Below, piece by piece: positions 24,579 to 40,344 of a stretch of 64,000 bases of DNA. The stretch spans positions 58,575-122,574 of the forward strand of contig JAAPAO010000032.1 of assembly GCA_013115145.1 (NCBI GenBank), in the 5' to 3' direction. The DNA is from Perkinsus chesapeaki. Lineage: Eukaryota; Perkinsozoa; Perkinsida; Perkinsidae. The position numbers and the translations under genes are program-made. The notes beneath the pieces are model-generated. The model made no database searches. It saw only the letters and a program-made list of their open reading frames with translations, and was not told the origin of the DNA. The stretch's first letter is position 1, and every line of letters starts with the position of its first letter.

Positions 24579-25237
24579 ATGAATAATAATAAAGATATAG
24601 AGCCGACTAGCAGTATGGTGCAGATTAGGGAACTATTGGCCGATAGAGAGGTAATAGTAGAAGGTAGTAGTAGCAGCATAGGTAGTGGTTAGGCAGCGAG
24701 AGATGATATCAAAGATATGCGACAAATGTTGAAGTTTCTGATAGATCGATGTCATCAGCTAGAGAATGCGTATAATGATAGGGAGACACGGTTTCGGGAA
24801 GAGCTGAAGTTGAAGGATGAAGAGCATAAAAGGGAGATGATGTTGGCTATGGTACAAAGGGTCGTGGGTTCGATCCTCGGCTTGAGTATTTTACTCTCCC
24901 AGGCGGAAGTTAGTGAACTGGAATCCCGTATTGAGGCTCTATCTGGCATAAAACATGAGCTTAACTTCCGACTTCATCAATTAGAAGGAGGGGCGAAGGG
25001 TGATGATGGTATTGCTACTACTACATCATCATCACCAATTTGTGGATGCTGTCTTGAAAGGCCAGCTAGTACTGTAGTGTTACCATGTCGACATCTGGTT
25101 AGTATACGTAGTAGCATAGTCATTTATTAGCATCCTCTTCTACTTGTTAGGTATTATGTTATCATTGCTCTCGACAGCTTAGTTTATGCCCAGTTTGTCG
25201 ATCAATAGTAAATGAGAGATTGGATGTATTCATTTAG
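24579..25237 (+). CDS. coiled-coil protein with C-terminal C3HC4 RING finger
   Basis: Probable E3 ubiquitin ligase. Starts at ATG 24579 (MNNNKDIEPTSSMVQIREL). A coiled coil spans the middle (RQMLKFLIDRCHQLENAYND, later EELKLKDEEHKREMMLAM and SELESRIEALSGIKHELNFR). The last two exons give a compact RING. CGCCLERPASTVVLPCRHL joins over an intron (25096-about 25150) to VLCYHCSRQLSLCPVCR, ending NERLDVFI at 25237. The metal ligands C-x2-C, C-x-H, C-x2-C and C-x2-C are all visible. A C-terminal RING of this short type is typical of BIRC/MEX3/LOG2-like ligases, where it dimerises and recruits E2. The in-frame segment 24852-24902 is better read as an intron because removing it restores a continuous helix. 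Confidence 0.8.
24852..24902 (+). repeat. intron carrying sense T-arm (RING gene)
   Basis: A 51-nt GT-AG segment GTACAAAGG...TCTCCCAG, in frame with the flanks. It contains GGTCGTGGGTTCGATCC, a tRNA 3'-half signature shared almost exactly with the introns at 54166 and 54662. If retained it would put 17 hydrophobic residues into a coiled coil. Confidence 0.65.
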
Positions 25238-25403
25238 ACACATGTTGCTGTTGTATATTAATAATAATAGGAGGCATCATTATTGTCATAACATTTAAAG
25301 AGTGTATTATTATGTCACATCTTATGCTCCAGTTGCTTGCTGTTGATTTCAGTATTGTCGTATCAATTAATCATCAGCCTACTGCTGCTGCTACTGCTGC
25401 TGG

Positions 25404-26525
25404 CCATGCCCTCTCCACCTTCTCCTTCTTCACCATCTTCATCATCATCCATATCACCATCTAACCCTGCTGGTAGACTAGTCTTAGATGGGCAAGCCTT
25501 CTCAGATAGAGTAGTCGATAGTGTTGCTATACGATTGTTAAGGAATATTGACTGTGGCCATGAACTGGTGCAACGGTAAGTGATGATGTTCATTATCATC
25601 ATCATCATCCTTCTACTTGGTCATGATAAGCGCTGATTGTTTTAGGTGGCGAGATGAGATAACAGAACTGAGGGAGGAGAATCAATACGCGCTTGGATAC
25701 TTAAGTACTTTGGAAAGATGCTCTTGCGCTCCACCACCTAAAAAGGGTACTAGGAAATATACGGTAAGGAATCCTAGTCATCAGAAGACAAGAATGAAGG
25801 TGATGATGGTTATGATGAAGGAGGCTGCTGAAGAGGAATGTTGTTGATGTTTAGGATAGAGATATCGATCCTTTTTTGGATATTGGTGATGATTGCCTTG
25901 GTTTATCATCAGGCAATGCAGTTATTATACCTCCTACATCTAATCCAGTCTTCCAGAAGTATACTGTCGTTGGGACCAACGTATCTGAGGTAGTAGTAGT
26001 TGTTGTAATATGGCTAGATAATGTATAGTGTTATATTAGGCCAGGGATGCTACACCAGTAGAGCTACATTCAAAAGTTGGTATGGGAATGATTAAAAAAC
26101 AACAATCACCTTCTTCTTCATCTTCATCTTCACCATCCTATGCATTGGCCTCTACAGCAGAGCAGCAGGATAAAGGTATGGGTTCCCGTTCGGGAGGCAC
26201 GAGTTCGAACCATCCTCGGTCCACTTCCATTGGTTCAATTGATGATGAAGATGTTGATGTAAAAGGTGATGATGATAGTTCACCTTTGGAAGGTGGGGAC
26301 GGTAAGCTACCACCAAAGTCCAAGATGGTTGTATATGGATACACATCATCAAAAGAGAGATCTAGAATATGTGATTGGGGTAAGCGTGGTGGTATGGCAA
26401 GATGCCATCCTTATTATGGTTTTATACACCTATGTGGCAGCAGCATAGAATGGTTTTTCCCAAAAGGAGATGTTACTCTTACTGGCTTCTTTCGTGAGGG
26501 TAAAAAGGAGGTAGCAATCATTTAA
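25404..26525 (+). CDS. hypothetical protein, Ser/Pro-rich with charged middle
   Basis: Not recognised. Reading from ATG 25404 gives a Pro/Ser-rich start, then GRLVLDGQAFSDRVVDSVAI and RLLRNIDCGHELVQR. Across an intron (25577-25644) follows WRDEITELREENQYALGYLS and ERCSCAPPPKKGTRKYT. Next exons give DIDPFLDIGDDCLGLSSGNA and VFQKYTVVGTNVSE. A final long exon (about 26042-26525) starts ARDATPVELHSKVGMGMIKK and has poly-Ser and acidic runs, ending KGDVTLTGFFREGKKEVAII. A tRNA T-arm-like GAGTTCGAACC lies in this last exon (about 26209) and appears to be translated. The start could be further upstream. Confidence 0.5.
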
Positions 26526-26619
26526 CCATTATAATATTGTTATTATCACTAAGTATTGTGTTTATGTCAATATTGGCAATGTGGGATGGTTAGGCTTGTA
26601 ATAGACGGTCATTATTGTT

Positions 26620-30228
<3,609 letters not shown>

Positions 30229-31789
30229 TGATGATTGTGACTTTGGATACTTCCGGTCACGATGCTCTATTACTTAATACACCCGAGTTAATGCTCTATC
30301 AATACCTCTTCTTATATCCATGCATGGCTCCTCCTCTTCCATATTATACAATGTCTTGGGTTCCAAGTTCTTTAGTAACTCATAACAGTAAAGCAGTAAC
30401 CCATAAGTCTGAATGAAGGCATGTTCACCTTAAATACTCGGAAGGGTATTCCCGACCGATCGTAGACCACGATTCGCAGCAATGTATGTCGGCTCTTCAA
30501 TCCATGATCCGACATGATATAATGACACTTAACATAATTCTCCAGTTCTTCCAAAGCGCCAGTAGTTGACACAAGCCAGCTGTTTGCTCCTCTAGCCTTA
30601 CGCGGAGGCAACCGTAACAGGTGTAGTGAGCCGATAATCTACGAGTACTCAACAAAAGTTATTGCCTTTTGGTCAGCACATTACCCAAAAGAGCCATTAC
30701 CGGAGATGATGAGGACGGCGGTCGACGGGTGTCATTGTTCATGTGATCACTACTACACCTGTGAGCTAGATATTTAGACGACGTGACTGGGTCATAGTGC
30801 CCTCTAATTTATGTCACGGTGATAAGCAATCAGTGTATACGGCTGAGTGCATTACATTACCCCGGTTAGCCAGTCCAGTGAACCGCACCCTTGGCACGCT
30901 CTGGGTTAAGCTCATCAGTGTTAAGCAAATGTAGAATTAAATTAAGAAGGCCATTGTGAGATAGACACGGTCACTGTGACCGACATTAAGGAGGAAGAAG
31001 GGTTAGTGAGGGTTAGTGAGGAACCGGGGAACCAGCGCAAGAGGCGAACTTGAAGGAGAGCTTTAGGGGCTCGTGGGATAGCGCTGCGATACGTAGTAAA
31101 ACAGAGAACTCAGAATTCATGGCGCGTCGAGTAAGTTAATAGAGTAGCTCTTGAACCAACAGATGGAGCCAGCTCTCGCGCTTGACAATCCTAGCCGTGC
31201 AGTATCTGGCCAAGAATCGTGAACCAAGCCTACAGCTCACGCATGGCAGTATCGTTTAACGAACCATGATCCTTCCGTCCTCTTCTCCCACACGGGTTGC
31301 TTTAACTCTAATATTAATCTTCGGCAACTGCGAGGTGTCGGGAGCTAACAATGTCATCGGTGCTACCACGTTAGTAAGCTTATCGTCCCGGTAGTTCGAC
31401 GTACGTTAGTTCTCACTCCAGGGTGGCACTGACAGGCTTGGAACACATCGGTGGAATGAAGCTCACGTAGAGGGTATTCCCGCTCACTTTCAATGCTCAT
31501 TTCAGTTGCTGCCTCGAGACCTATTATGTGCAATACTCGGAGGTTCCGACTTCGTTAAATATGGCTTTGGTTTGCTGAACAATATTTGCTCAACATTGAG
31601 AATAGCCACGCCAAATGGTGAGGCATCCACCATTTCACTTCCCCGGTTTATAGTCTTCACTCGTTAGTAACTGACATATTAACCTCTAGTTCCAGTAAAG
31701 CTGGGCTCACTTCAGCTACTACCGAAGACAGTGAGCAAAGGTGAGTGGCATCAACATAGCAGATTGTCTCTTGGTCATACTCCCACTAC
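30229..31789. other. long intergenic region without supported gene
   Basis: No exon set could be built. A minus-strand frame at 30372-30611 has acceptable composition but no start context or homology I know. A short tandem GGGTTAGTGA is near 31000-31020. GC content is higher and trinucleotide repeats are scarcer than in the flanks. Promoter sequence for the following gene is expected at the right end. Confidence 0.4.
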
Positions 31790-33000
31790 GACAAGCAGCA
31801 GCTGATAGTGTGGATCCAACAAGCCTTGCTTAGGATGTACATCCGTTATTATCCTCTTGACTCCCATGCTGATCTTTGGTCGATGTTCTCCCTTGGAGGT
31901 AACATTATCAAGTTAACACTGAATATAGCAGCACTCGTTCCAGCCAATATCCAGGCTATTGCACTAGACCAGTCATCACAGCCCAAGGGTGACCTTATGG
32001 AGGACTTACGGAACTCACTTAGACTAAATGGATTAAAGTACTTACTAAGTACTTCCTAGGTTTGCAATGGATAGTATAGGTGGATCATCCTCAAAGGGCA
32101 TTTGGATATGATGGATAAAGATACTATCATCGAGTATGGTAAATACATCAAGTGCGAGCAAGACTTCACTCTACTGTCGGGTATATGAATACACACGAGC
32201 GCGAAGGAGGAGTTCCATCAGCAGGAGTCGAGCCAGTCACTTTATGCACTGTTATACAACAACTCGATGAGGAGCCATTGTCAACTATGAGCGATATGCG
32301 CCGATTCCTCTTGGCTGATGCAGCTCGCGAATGGTTACTCTTTTGGGTCAAATCATTCAGGTGATGTTGGTTGCTGTTTTACGATAAGCCTTTGCCTTGT
32401 CGATATATACTAAGGATGAATGTAGCTGTTGCTGTTACTGTGTCTTCCTTATCTTATTTGGCAAGTGTATGATAATACTAAACTGTGTAGGTACTATGAC
32501 ACTCTTCTCTTCGATACATCTCGCTATGCTATTGATATGGTAAGCGATCTCTACGGTAGAGGTGCTTTGGAAGCTGGAGAACAGAATCCAAGCTTTGTTG
32601 TTCGGTTTTCGTTGAAAGATGAGAGTGTGAAGTAAACAGCATACTTTCGTTGAAGTCTACACTAATTATTCTGTCAGATATACCATTCGTATACCTGTTA
32701 ACGGTTTCCTTCTCAATGTCATAGAATCACATGGCAATGGGGAGGTAAAGGAGACATTCATTATCATTTTGAATCATTATAATATTCAGAGAGAACTTGT
32801 TGGCATACGAAAGAGTACATTGAAAAGGATGATTCAGCGCGAGTTTGACATTTGACCCTATGTCTTGTATAATGCTTCTGATAAGCTTGAGTTGTCGAGT
32901 TCTTATTGGCAACAAGAGGACACTGCTTGTGCACTTACGTTGGAGAGTAGTTCAATTTGTCGAGTAGAACTATTATCAAACGCATTTGTACCTTCGTGAG
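31790..33000 (+). CDS. unidentified multi-exon protein
   Basis: Not recognised. The first clear exon reads DLWSMFSLGGNIIKLTLNIA then DLMEDLRNSLRLNGLK. It joins in frame to WIILKGHLDMMDKDTIIEYG over an intron starting GTACTTACTAAG. A second intron (about 32180-32223, ending CATCAGCAG) joins DFTLLSG to VEPVTLCTVIQQLDEEPLST. Later exons give LLFDTSRYAIDMVSDLYGRG, NPSFVVRFSLKDESVKYTIR and a C-terminal exon ending ICRVELLSNAFVPS at the stop 32998-33000. The mix of helical and beta-like stretches suggests a folded soluble or secreted domain. The start codon was not found; the gene may begin upstream of 31790. Confidence 0.45.
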
Positions 33001-33172
33001 CACCACAGAATGTCTTACGTAGACAAATGGAACACTAGATTGGGATACAACGAGAGCGGAGCCTAATACACGTTTACTTCAAGATCGATATTAGTGGTAA
33101 GGATGTTAACACAACAGTATGGTAAAACAAAAAAGAAAATATGTATCTAAGACACCCATGATTATCATATTA

Positions 33173-33711
33173 TTAATCTTCACCTTCTTCCTCCTCTAAA
33201 CCTTCACCAGGTAGCCTTCTAGTAGCAATAAGATGAGCGTATGTCTGGGGAACATCAATTGTCCTTTTCAATGGCTCATCCAGGAAAATGCTGCCACTTC
33301 GTTTACTGAAATGGTGCATAATGTTTCCTGGTATCTTCCAAAATGCCCAATTCTTCCAATAAGAAGATCTGCACGGCCATATAGTAAAGGAGAGCATCAT
33401 ATAACCAACAGCACCAGCAAAGACGAAGAGTCTGAAAAAAAGACAGTATAATGTGAGGACTACTGGATAAGTAGATACCTAAGAGAAGTACACTGTTGTT
33501 GGAACTCTCCATAACTTATAGCTGGTTTAGTGAAGAACTCTTTAGCGTATCGAAAGTTAGCAGATATATCATGAAGTGGTGGTCCTCGTGCAGCATTACC
33601 TAATATAATAATAATAACAGCATATAACGATTACTTATTACCTAGCCTTCTAACCTGTATACCTCTAACTGTTGGTATAGCACCTTTAGAGGTAGCTAAA
33701 CGAGTGAGCAT
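33173..33711 (-). CDS. small mitochondrial membrane protein
   Basis: Three exons. Start at 33709-33711: MLTRLATSKGAIPTVRGIQV, an Arg-rich acid-free presequence for mitochondrial import. Next comes GPPLHDISANFRYAKEFFTK. An intron (minus strand, GTGTACTTC...TTTTTCAG) then joins EFQQQ to LFVFAGAVGYMMLSFTIWPC, a hydrophobic helix followed by aromatic and basic residues. The C-terminus is acidic (GEGLEEEEGED). Size, presequence and a single helix resemble supernumerary subunits of respiratory complexes or ATP synthase; which one cannot be told from sequence alone. Confidence 0.6.
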
Positions 33712-34050
33712 AGTGAAAAGGTAGTGAAGAGGTAATAACCTTAATGGTATCTTACAAGAAGAAGAAGCTCAACTCATGGTGAACGCAGACGTGCGAAATC
33801 GATATTTCCGTCACTGCGCCACGAAAATAACGAAAATGCGCTGTTGCTGGTGCGGTGAATCAAATCTTTTGATGAAAGTAGGATTCTGACCGATAACGAA
33901 ATCTTGGATATATGTTCTGGAATTCGGAGATGATCCTGTAATATATTTTAGCGCATATTATGGAATTTGTACGCTGAATCCGGGAGCTGGTCAATATAGA
34001 GACGGCAAGTCGTCGACTCGTTACTACTACTGTTGTTGTTTTTGTTAATA

Positions 34051-37000
34051 ATGTCAACCGCGATTAAAGTAGCGGTTCGGATAAGACCTTTAATAGTACC
34101 AAGAGAGGATGGGATGCCTATTATAGTGATAATATTTATATAGTAAAAGATCATACATCATTTAGGTTACAACTGATGGCAATACTGTTGCTATAGACGT
34201 TGAGACTGATCAGTTAGTTGGACCACCAAAGATAGAACCTAAATATTTTACATATGATAACACATTCTCACCAGACGTTACACAGGTATTATTAATAGTT
34301 AATAATTAAAGCCAATAATACTTAGGGTAACCTATACGATATGATAGGAAAGCCAATCAGAGATTCCTTACTTGAAGGCTTTAATCATTGCCTGTTCGCT
34401 TATGGTCAGACTGGTAGTGGTAAAACACATAGCATTTTAGGTGAGTATTCTATCCACCTTGTATAATATGAAAAGCTTAGGAACTGAGGAGTCACCTGGG
34501 GTCTTACGTAATCTTATGGAAGATATTTTCAAGGTTGCTTCGCAGCAAGTAACTAGATGATGGAAGTAGTGTGAATATTATATTGTTATCTAGGATCATG
34601 GAAATAAGCTATGTTTGACGGTTTCATTCCTGGAAATATACAATGAGCAGCTTAGAGATCTCCTCGACCCAGATACCATACTAACCCCTACTTCGCCAAT
34701 CAGGGACCAACAAAAACTATCTGTAGGCATAATCAAAATCGTAATTATTATCTTAACCTTAAGCTGGAGGAATTGAAGTCACCTAATGCTTTGATAGCAC
34801 CAATAGCTAAGAGACGGCCAATGACCCCACCACCTAGGAACGCAGCTATGGATGACTTAACAGCAGACTTGAGAAGGAAGAAGAAACTATTTATACATCA
34901 ACACCCGACCAAGGGGGTCTTTGTAATTAACGCACATTCCCTATGTTAACGTACTTGAGTCGATATAGGTACCTAACTTGACTGAGGCGGCTTGTGGGTC
35001 ATTAAATGAATGCCTGTCCTTTTTGAACCTTGGCTTGAGGCAGAGAGCAACTGCACAGGTACGTTGTGATGGTAATATGGGCTATTGTTATTATTGTTAA
35101 TAGACTAATATGAATAGTCAAAGCAGTAGAAGTCATAGTGTATTTACTATACGACTAAGGCAAAGAACTAATAACGACGACCATCACAGTGAGCAGTGGT
35201 AAATGGATGTACTATTGATAGAAACTGACATTAGGGACATCATCAGTACATTTGATAGACTTAGCCGGATCTGAAAGAACTAAGAGAAGTGGTGCTGTGG
35301 GTCAAAGGATGAAGGAAGGACAGTCTATTAATACTAGTTTATCTGTAATATAACCATTCATGGGGCGCTGCTGCCGCTGATGCGGTTTATGATGGTGGAA
35401 TAGGTACTGGGACAAGTAATATCAAAGCTATCATCATCCAACAAAGGGAATGATACTCATATACCATTTAGACAAAGCAAACTAACGTAGTCCTGATAAC
35501 TCATACAATGAATAACAATAACTATACTGTGGCAGATATCTATTAACTGATGCATTAACTGGAAATAGTTATACATGGATGCTAGCAGCTATATCACCAG
35601 CTAGGCATGACCAAGATGAGACATTATCAACATTACGCTTTGCCAGTAGTGTTAAAAGAATCAAAACGGTAGTAGCTTTATCATTATTTATGTTGTGTGG
35701 TTGTGGTGTCCCTATATGGTGATTGAAGGTACCTATAAGAGCACCCACACCCGAAACACGTCCAGTGATACCTGCTTATATTGTTAATAATAATAACAGT
35801 TATAAGTCGGGTAGTTGGAAGACTAGATGTTCTGGAGTATCACCAAAAGGGAAGCTTAGTTCTAGGCAAAGGAGAAGGTGGTGCTGATAATGCTTGTATA
35901 TAGGATATGTTATTGAATGATCAGACTCAAGCTGCGTGAAGGACATAAGGGTAGTATAGGTCATAGTGAAAGGAAAGAAGCCATAGATGATGAAGAAGAA
36001 GTGGAACTCAGTGCACAAAGGTGATAGGGTGGTGATGGATGGTGGGTGAAGTATGCTATATGGTAGCTATATGGAGGACTCACTTGATGATTGGGATGCT
36101 AAGTTAAGAGCATCTAGTAAACTATTAAAGGAATTACATATGGATAATATACATGAGATAGCTGGTAGAAAGACCAAAGAACCGTAATAAGTATAACAAG
36201 TAGAATAGTAATAGAGTATATAATTTATAGGTATATACTTAATATAAGTGATGATCCCTCATTGTCAGGGTGTTTGGTATACTTCCTTAACTCTGATAAA
36301 GGTGATGATGAAGATGATGATGCTTCTCAGTATCTTTAATCATTATTATAATAGGTTCCTGTCGTACTACAACTGTTGGTTCGGCTTCTGATAATGATAT
36401 TGTACTAGTCGGTCTTGGAATTCCCGATAAACTATGTAACTAACATTAACTAAGCATTGCCCAAACAGTGCATAGTAGGCACACTCTCGGTTAAATATGA
36501 TAACAGCGATGATGAGATCGGTAAAGTAGAAGTTAAGAGAACAGCAGCTGACAGCACTGGTAGGAAATAGGAATGCTCCAGTTTCGTGGCGCAGTGACTT
36601 ATCTTAACAGGTCGTCTCATTGTTGGTGGACATCTACTAGATACTGTTGGGCAAGTTAATCGCCTCAACAGTGGGGATAGGATTATATTTGGGAGAGCTT
36701 TTGTATTCCGACTGGTAAGGGAGGAGCAGCAGCAGCAGGCCTACTTTTTAGGGGCATTTCTATTTTAATGCAAAAGGTTGTTCGTATGTATTATTATAGG
36801 TTATTCCCGGTAGTAGTATTATTACCGCAGCTGCTGTTAGTAGCAGTCAAAGGATGTCAATTACTGCCAATAACATGCCAATTATAGAAGAAGAGGAGAT
36901 ACATCAAGTGATGGTTGAAAGTTCCATGGCCGACACACAAACGGTTAGATATATCCTTACCTCACTTACCGACTGTATGATTTTTATCAGCGTAAAATGG

Positions 37001-37600
37001 CGTCTGAAGTTAGAGCCATTAATAGGCTACTCGACAGCATAGGAGTATCTGATGTAACTGAGGAACGTGGAAGGTTTATCGAAATGTGGCATGATAGCCT
37101 CTTATAGTAGCATCAGTTACTTTGTTAGGTATAGTGGAACTTTAACAAGAGTTCAGGAAGCTAATGATATATTGTCAGAACTTAGATCAAATTCCGGAAT
37201 AACTCTAAACTTGGTTGTCCTAACTGATGTGTCACAAATGTCCGAAGTAGACGAACGTCGAAGGAGGCTAACAGACTCGCGTCGAACAGCAGCAGCAGCC
37301 AGTCCTCCACCGGGCATGGCCGTAAGTTGTGGAAGCTTCATAACTTGTCGTCTTTTTAAAAATATGTTTGGATGGCTCCAAAGTTGGTCAATAAATTTAT
37401 CAATTTTACTTAAACTATGATTACTACTACTAGCTGTGATAACCTATTAGATTCAAGTTAAACGAAGAGGAGATATTGTTGATGTATGGTCGGTGCCCAA
37501 GTTCCTATCCCGGCTTGAAGAGATGCGTTCAAAACATTATATAAGTCGAATGAGATCAGCAGTTGAAAACACTATTACTGCTGGGATATCGTCATCTTAG
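34051..37600 (+). CDS. kinesin-3 family motor with FHA domain
   Basis: Plus-end microtubule motor. Start ATG 34051 ([17 protein letters not shown]). The motor shows [14 protein letters not shown], the P-loop [16 protein letters not shown] (about 34397-34440), [17 protein letters not shown], switch [16 protein letters not shown] (about 35110), switch [19 protein letters not shown] (about 35250) and the final [22 protein letters not shown]. After a linker an FHA domain follows ([20 protein letters not shown], and near its end [17 protein letters not shown], about 36360-36714). This motor-FHA order defines kinesin-3 (KIF1/KIF13-like), which carries vesicles or intraflagellar cargo. The C-terminal part is short (ends AGISSS) with no PH domain visible. 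About 20 short introns. Confidence 0.88.
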
Positions 37601-37881
37601 ATCCTCATGTTTTAACATGAACTAATATATGGTTGTTCAAACGAAGCTATCCATTCCAATTCAATGTTGTTTTGTTTAACACCAACAGCAGTGCGCCGCC
37701 CAACATTAAAGGTACATGCGATACATACGCCCAAACTTGAATGGCGCTCGCCTTTCTCTAATTGAACCACCCCAAGCGTTTCATTCGGTTTTGTTCATTT
37801 GCACATGCGTGCAGATAACAACTCATCAGTGATCAACAATCTTGTCAGCCAGAGACGTTATCCTTTTAGGATTATTCTTTA

Positions 37882-38298
37882 ATGTTCTCCATTATATTCC
37901 CACTTGCCTCTTTTTTATACCTCGTCACCGTTCCGGTTAATGCTGGTTCAGCTGTGATGATTGCTGAGAAGCTGCTGGGAAATGATGATGGTTATTGTCA
38001 ACGTGTTTGTGATGAACGTCCTGGTTGCATCTTCAGCTATTGTGGTGATGATAAAAAGTGTCACAACTTGGCCTCTACTGAAACCCAGGAAGTTGTTTCT
38101 TGCGGGGCGGTAGTGTCAACGTTTGATAGCTGCAATGCGGCTTGTGATTCGGTTGCTGATTGCTCTGGTAGTACTTGGAAGTCCTTCTGCAAGTCTTGGC
38201 TTGATAAGCCTGTCTGCTTTGGTCTCTTGGTCACATCTAAAGGACTATGTTACGAAGCCTCTCCTGGCTGCAGTGGTACTCCACTAAATTGCCCTTAA
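37882..38298 (+). CDS. small secreted cysteine-rich protein, single exon
   Basis: 138 residues starting MFSIIFPLASFLYLVTVPVN, a signal peptide. The mature part has about 18 cysteines in repeated C-x3-C and C-x2-3-C spacing (YCQRVCDERPGCIFSYC, then FDSCNAACDSVADCSG, CFGLLVTSKGLCYEASPGC). No introns. Such proteins form lineage-expanded secreted families in parasitic alveolates; function unknown. No enzyme motif and no membrane anchor is present, so it should be released. Confidence 0.75.
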   Translation: MFSIIFPLASFLYLVTVPVNAGSAVMIAEKLLGNDDGYCQRVCDERPGCIFSYCGDDKKCHNLASTETQEVVSCGAVVSTFDSCNAACDSVADCSGSTWKSFCKSWLDKPVCFGLLVTSKGLCYEASPGCSGTPLNCP

Positions 38299-39038
38299 GT
38301 ATGACAGATACTTAATTTGTTATTTAAGTTATATCGTAACGATTGTTATTAATCTGCACTCATTGATTTATGGATGTCTCTGTTCTTTTAATTCTTTATA
38401 CGGTAAAACTCCGCACATCGAAGTTTCTTCTATTTCTACTAGGCATGTATAGAGTATAAAGTCGAGTGAGTATTTTGTGGTTTGCCAATTTTTCACACCT
38501 GTTGTGTTCTAGTAGAGGTCAACCCAAAGTTCAAGTCCGACTCGCCAAATATCTTTCATATTTCCTTGTTACCGGTTGATCTCTAGAGCGCTGTATACAT
38601 ATTGTATATGAGCTAGGGTAGCTACTACAATGTTTAATAACTTCGCTGGCATACGGGAGCTTAAAGTTGAAGTTCTCCGCATTCAAGTGGGCTTGTACTT
38701 GCGTAAATGACGATATAATGTCAACTACTATCCAAATGCCCTAGCGCTCTATGCACTTTCCCTCAACTCACAAATATTTTGCTCAATACTTTCTATCCAC
38801 ACAGAATTTCAGAGGATTAGTCTTTTGTGTAGCCCTCTGAAGATTATACATACAGATATGAGCCCACTGCCATATATTTCCGACGTTTCATTCAATCCTC
38901 AAGTTGGTAGTGTCCTCTGATGTTTGCAACCATGCCTGCTGAGAACTCAAACACTAGAGATTATGGCTAGTAGCAATCGTAATGCACAATAGTGCAAACA
39001 TGACATAACAGTAGTCATCAACCTAAGATGGGCTATTG
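38299..39038. other. convergent intergenic region
   Basis: Between the secreted Cys-rich gene (+) and the four-TM gene (-). No supported gene, tRNA or clear repeat. Confidence 0.5.
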
Positions 39039-40291
39039 TTACAATGGTAGCAATCGCTCTAATGATGGGTCTTTCACTGGCACTCCGGTCTCACTAACAT
39101 CCCGGTCATTCCTTTTCACCATCTTCTTGTTCACCCGACGGTATGCAACAAGTGTTATGAGAAATGTAAGACAGGACGCCATCCATGCTAGTACGAAACA
39201 ATAACCTAATCTCCTCGGTTGCCAAGAAGATATTTGAGCCAATGAATAATGGCGTCTAGAGAGGCTTTCGAGAGTATCAATACTCCCAAGTGTTGGGCAA
39301 AGGCCCTCATATAATGAACGAGTGAAGTATATTGTATATATGACGCATACAGCTATTGAGAAGGCAAAAGCCGTAGCCTGAGGAGATTATGGTGATAATA
39401 ATAATGATGTATTAAGAGATTGGTTTACCGATGCTATGAAGACTCCTATAACGTGTATCTTTTGAACACTAATATAAAGCAGACCAATTGCTGTTACCAT
39501 AAGGGATACCACAACTGTTAGTATCCCTATGTAGCAGATGTTACCTAATAATGAGCATACCTCTTATCTCTACGCTACAGTATACTTACCAATAACGTGA
39601 AGTCTATGTCGATGTGGGCAGCCCTTCTGGGCTTGATTCAGGAGGGCTTTCGGTGATGTGTGGATATTAGGAAATGTCGACCAATTACCGATGGCGGCTC
39701 TAGCAGTCTCGACGAAGGCTTCAGACCGTGACTGGAACAAAACCCAGTTGCTGGTCTCCCACATCTCACAGTTATGACTGAGGGTTCGCAGTACATAACT
39801 GAAAAACGGTGGAGTAATGGCAAACAGTTAACAGCTGCTGCTGCTGCCTCACCCATCAATAGACGATTTCCCTTTTCCGACAGACTGCTGCTGCTGTTGA
39901 CCCTCTCCATTGAAGGTATCATTAAGTGACGACTCTGTATGGACTAGGAAGCTCATTTCCTGCAACCCGACTCTGAGGCGTATATCCACACTTTGAGGTT
40001 TAGCTTCTCCCATTTGCTTGGTTGGAAGTAGCCTAGGAATAATGTACACAAGTTACTTGTAACAACTAAATGTTACCCCCATTCATAGGCGACTGCTTCA
40101 GAGTTCACAGGGCTACATTCAATCCAGGACTCCCGATGTGCAGCGATTAACCAAAGCCACGCTGTGAAGAGTGATGCAATCCCAAGAATAAGGCCTGAGA
40201 ATGTTGGTGGTACAGTAGTTAGGTGGGTCTTACTGGTAGAGCAATATCTGCCTATGAGATTTCCAATATCACCATACTTGAACCTCATCAA
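39039..40291 (-). CDS. four-transmembrane protein with claudin/PMP22-like layout
   Basis: Not assigned to a known family. Starts near 40291 (MMRFKYGDIGNLIGRYCS). Exon 1 joins over a 40-nt intron (GTAAGACCC...TTCTCAG) to TM1 (LILGIASLFTAWLWLIAA). A large loop follows with Cys residues (ESWIECSPVNSE) and a Q-rich patch, and a segment KALLNQAQKGCPHRHRLHV. TM2 is ILTVVVSLMVTAIGLLYI, TM3 is TAFAFSIAVCVIYTIYF and TM4 is YCFVLAWMASCLTFLITLVAY. A basic C-terminal tail (RRVNKKMVKRNDRD) ends RLLPL. One big extracellular loop and three later TMs are claudin/PMP22-like, but the W-GLW-C-C signature is not evident. Confidence 0.6.
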
Positions 40292-40344
40292 TTCGAAAAC
40301 GCTTCATGTGTGAGATCACTGCGCAAGATACAGAAAAATACGGA

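Noticed and set aside
30372-30611. Minus-strand 79-codon ORF after MCM7
   Set aside because: Composition is acceptable but no start context, neighbours or family; left unannotated.
31000-31025. Telomere-like GGGTTAGTGA repeats
   Set aside because: Only two units, interstitial, and not continued.
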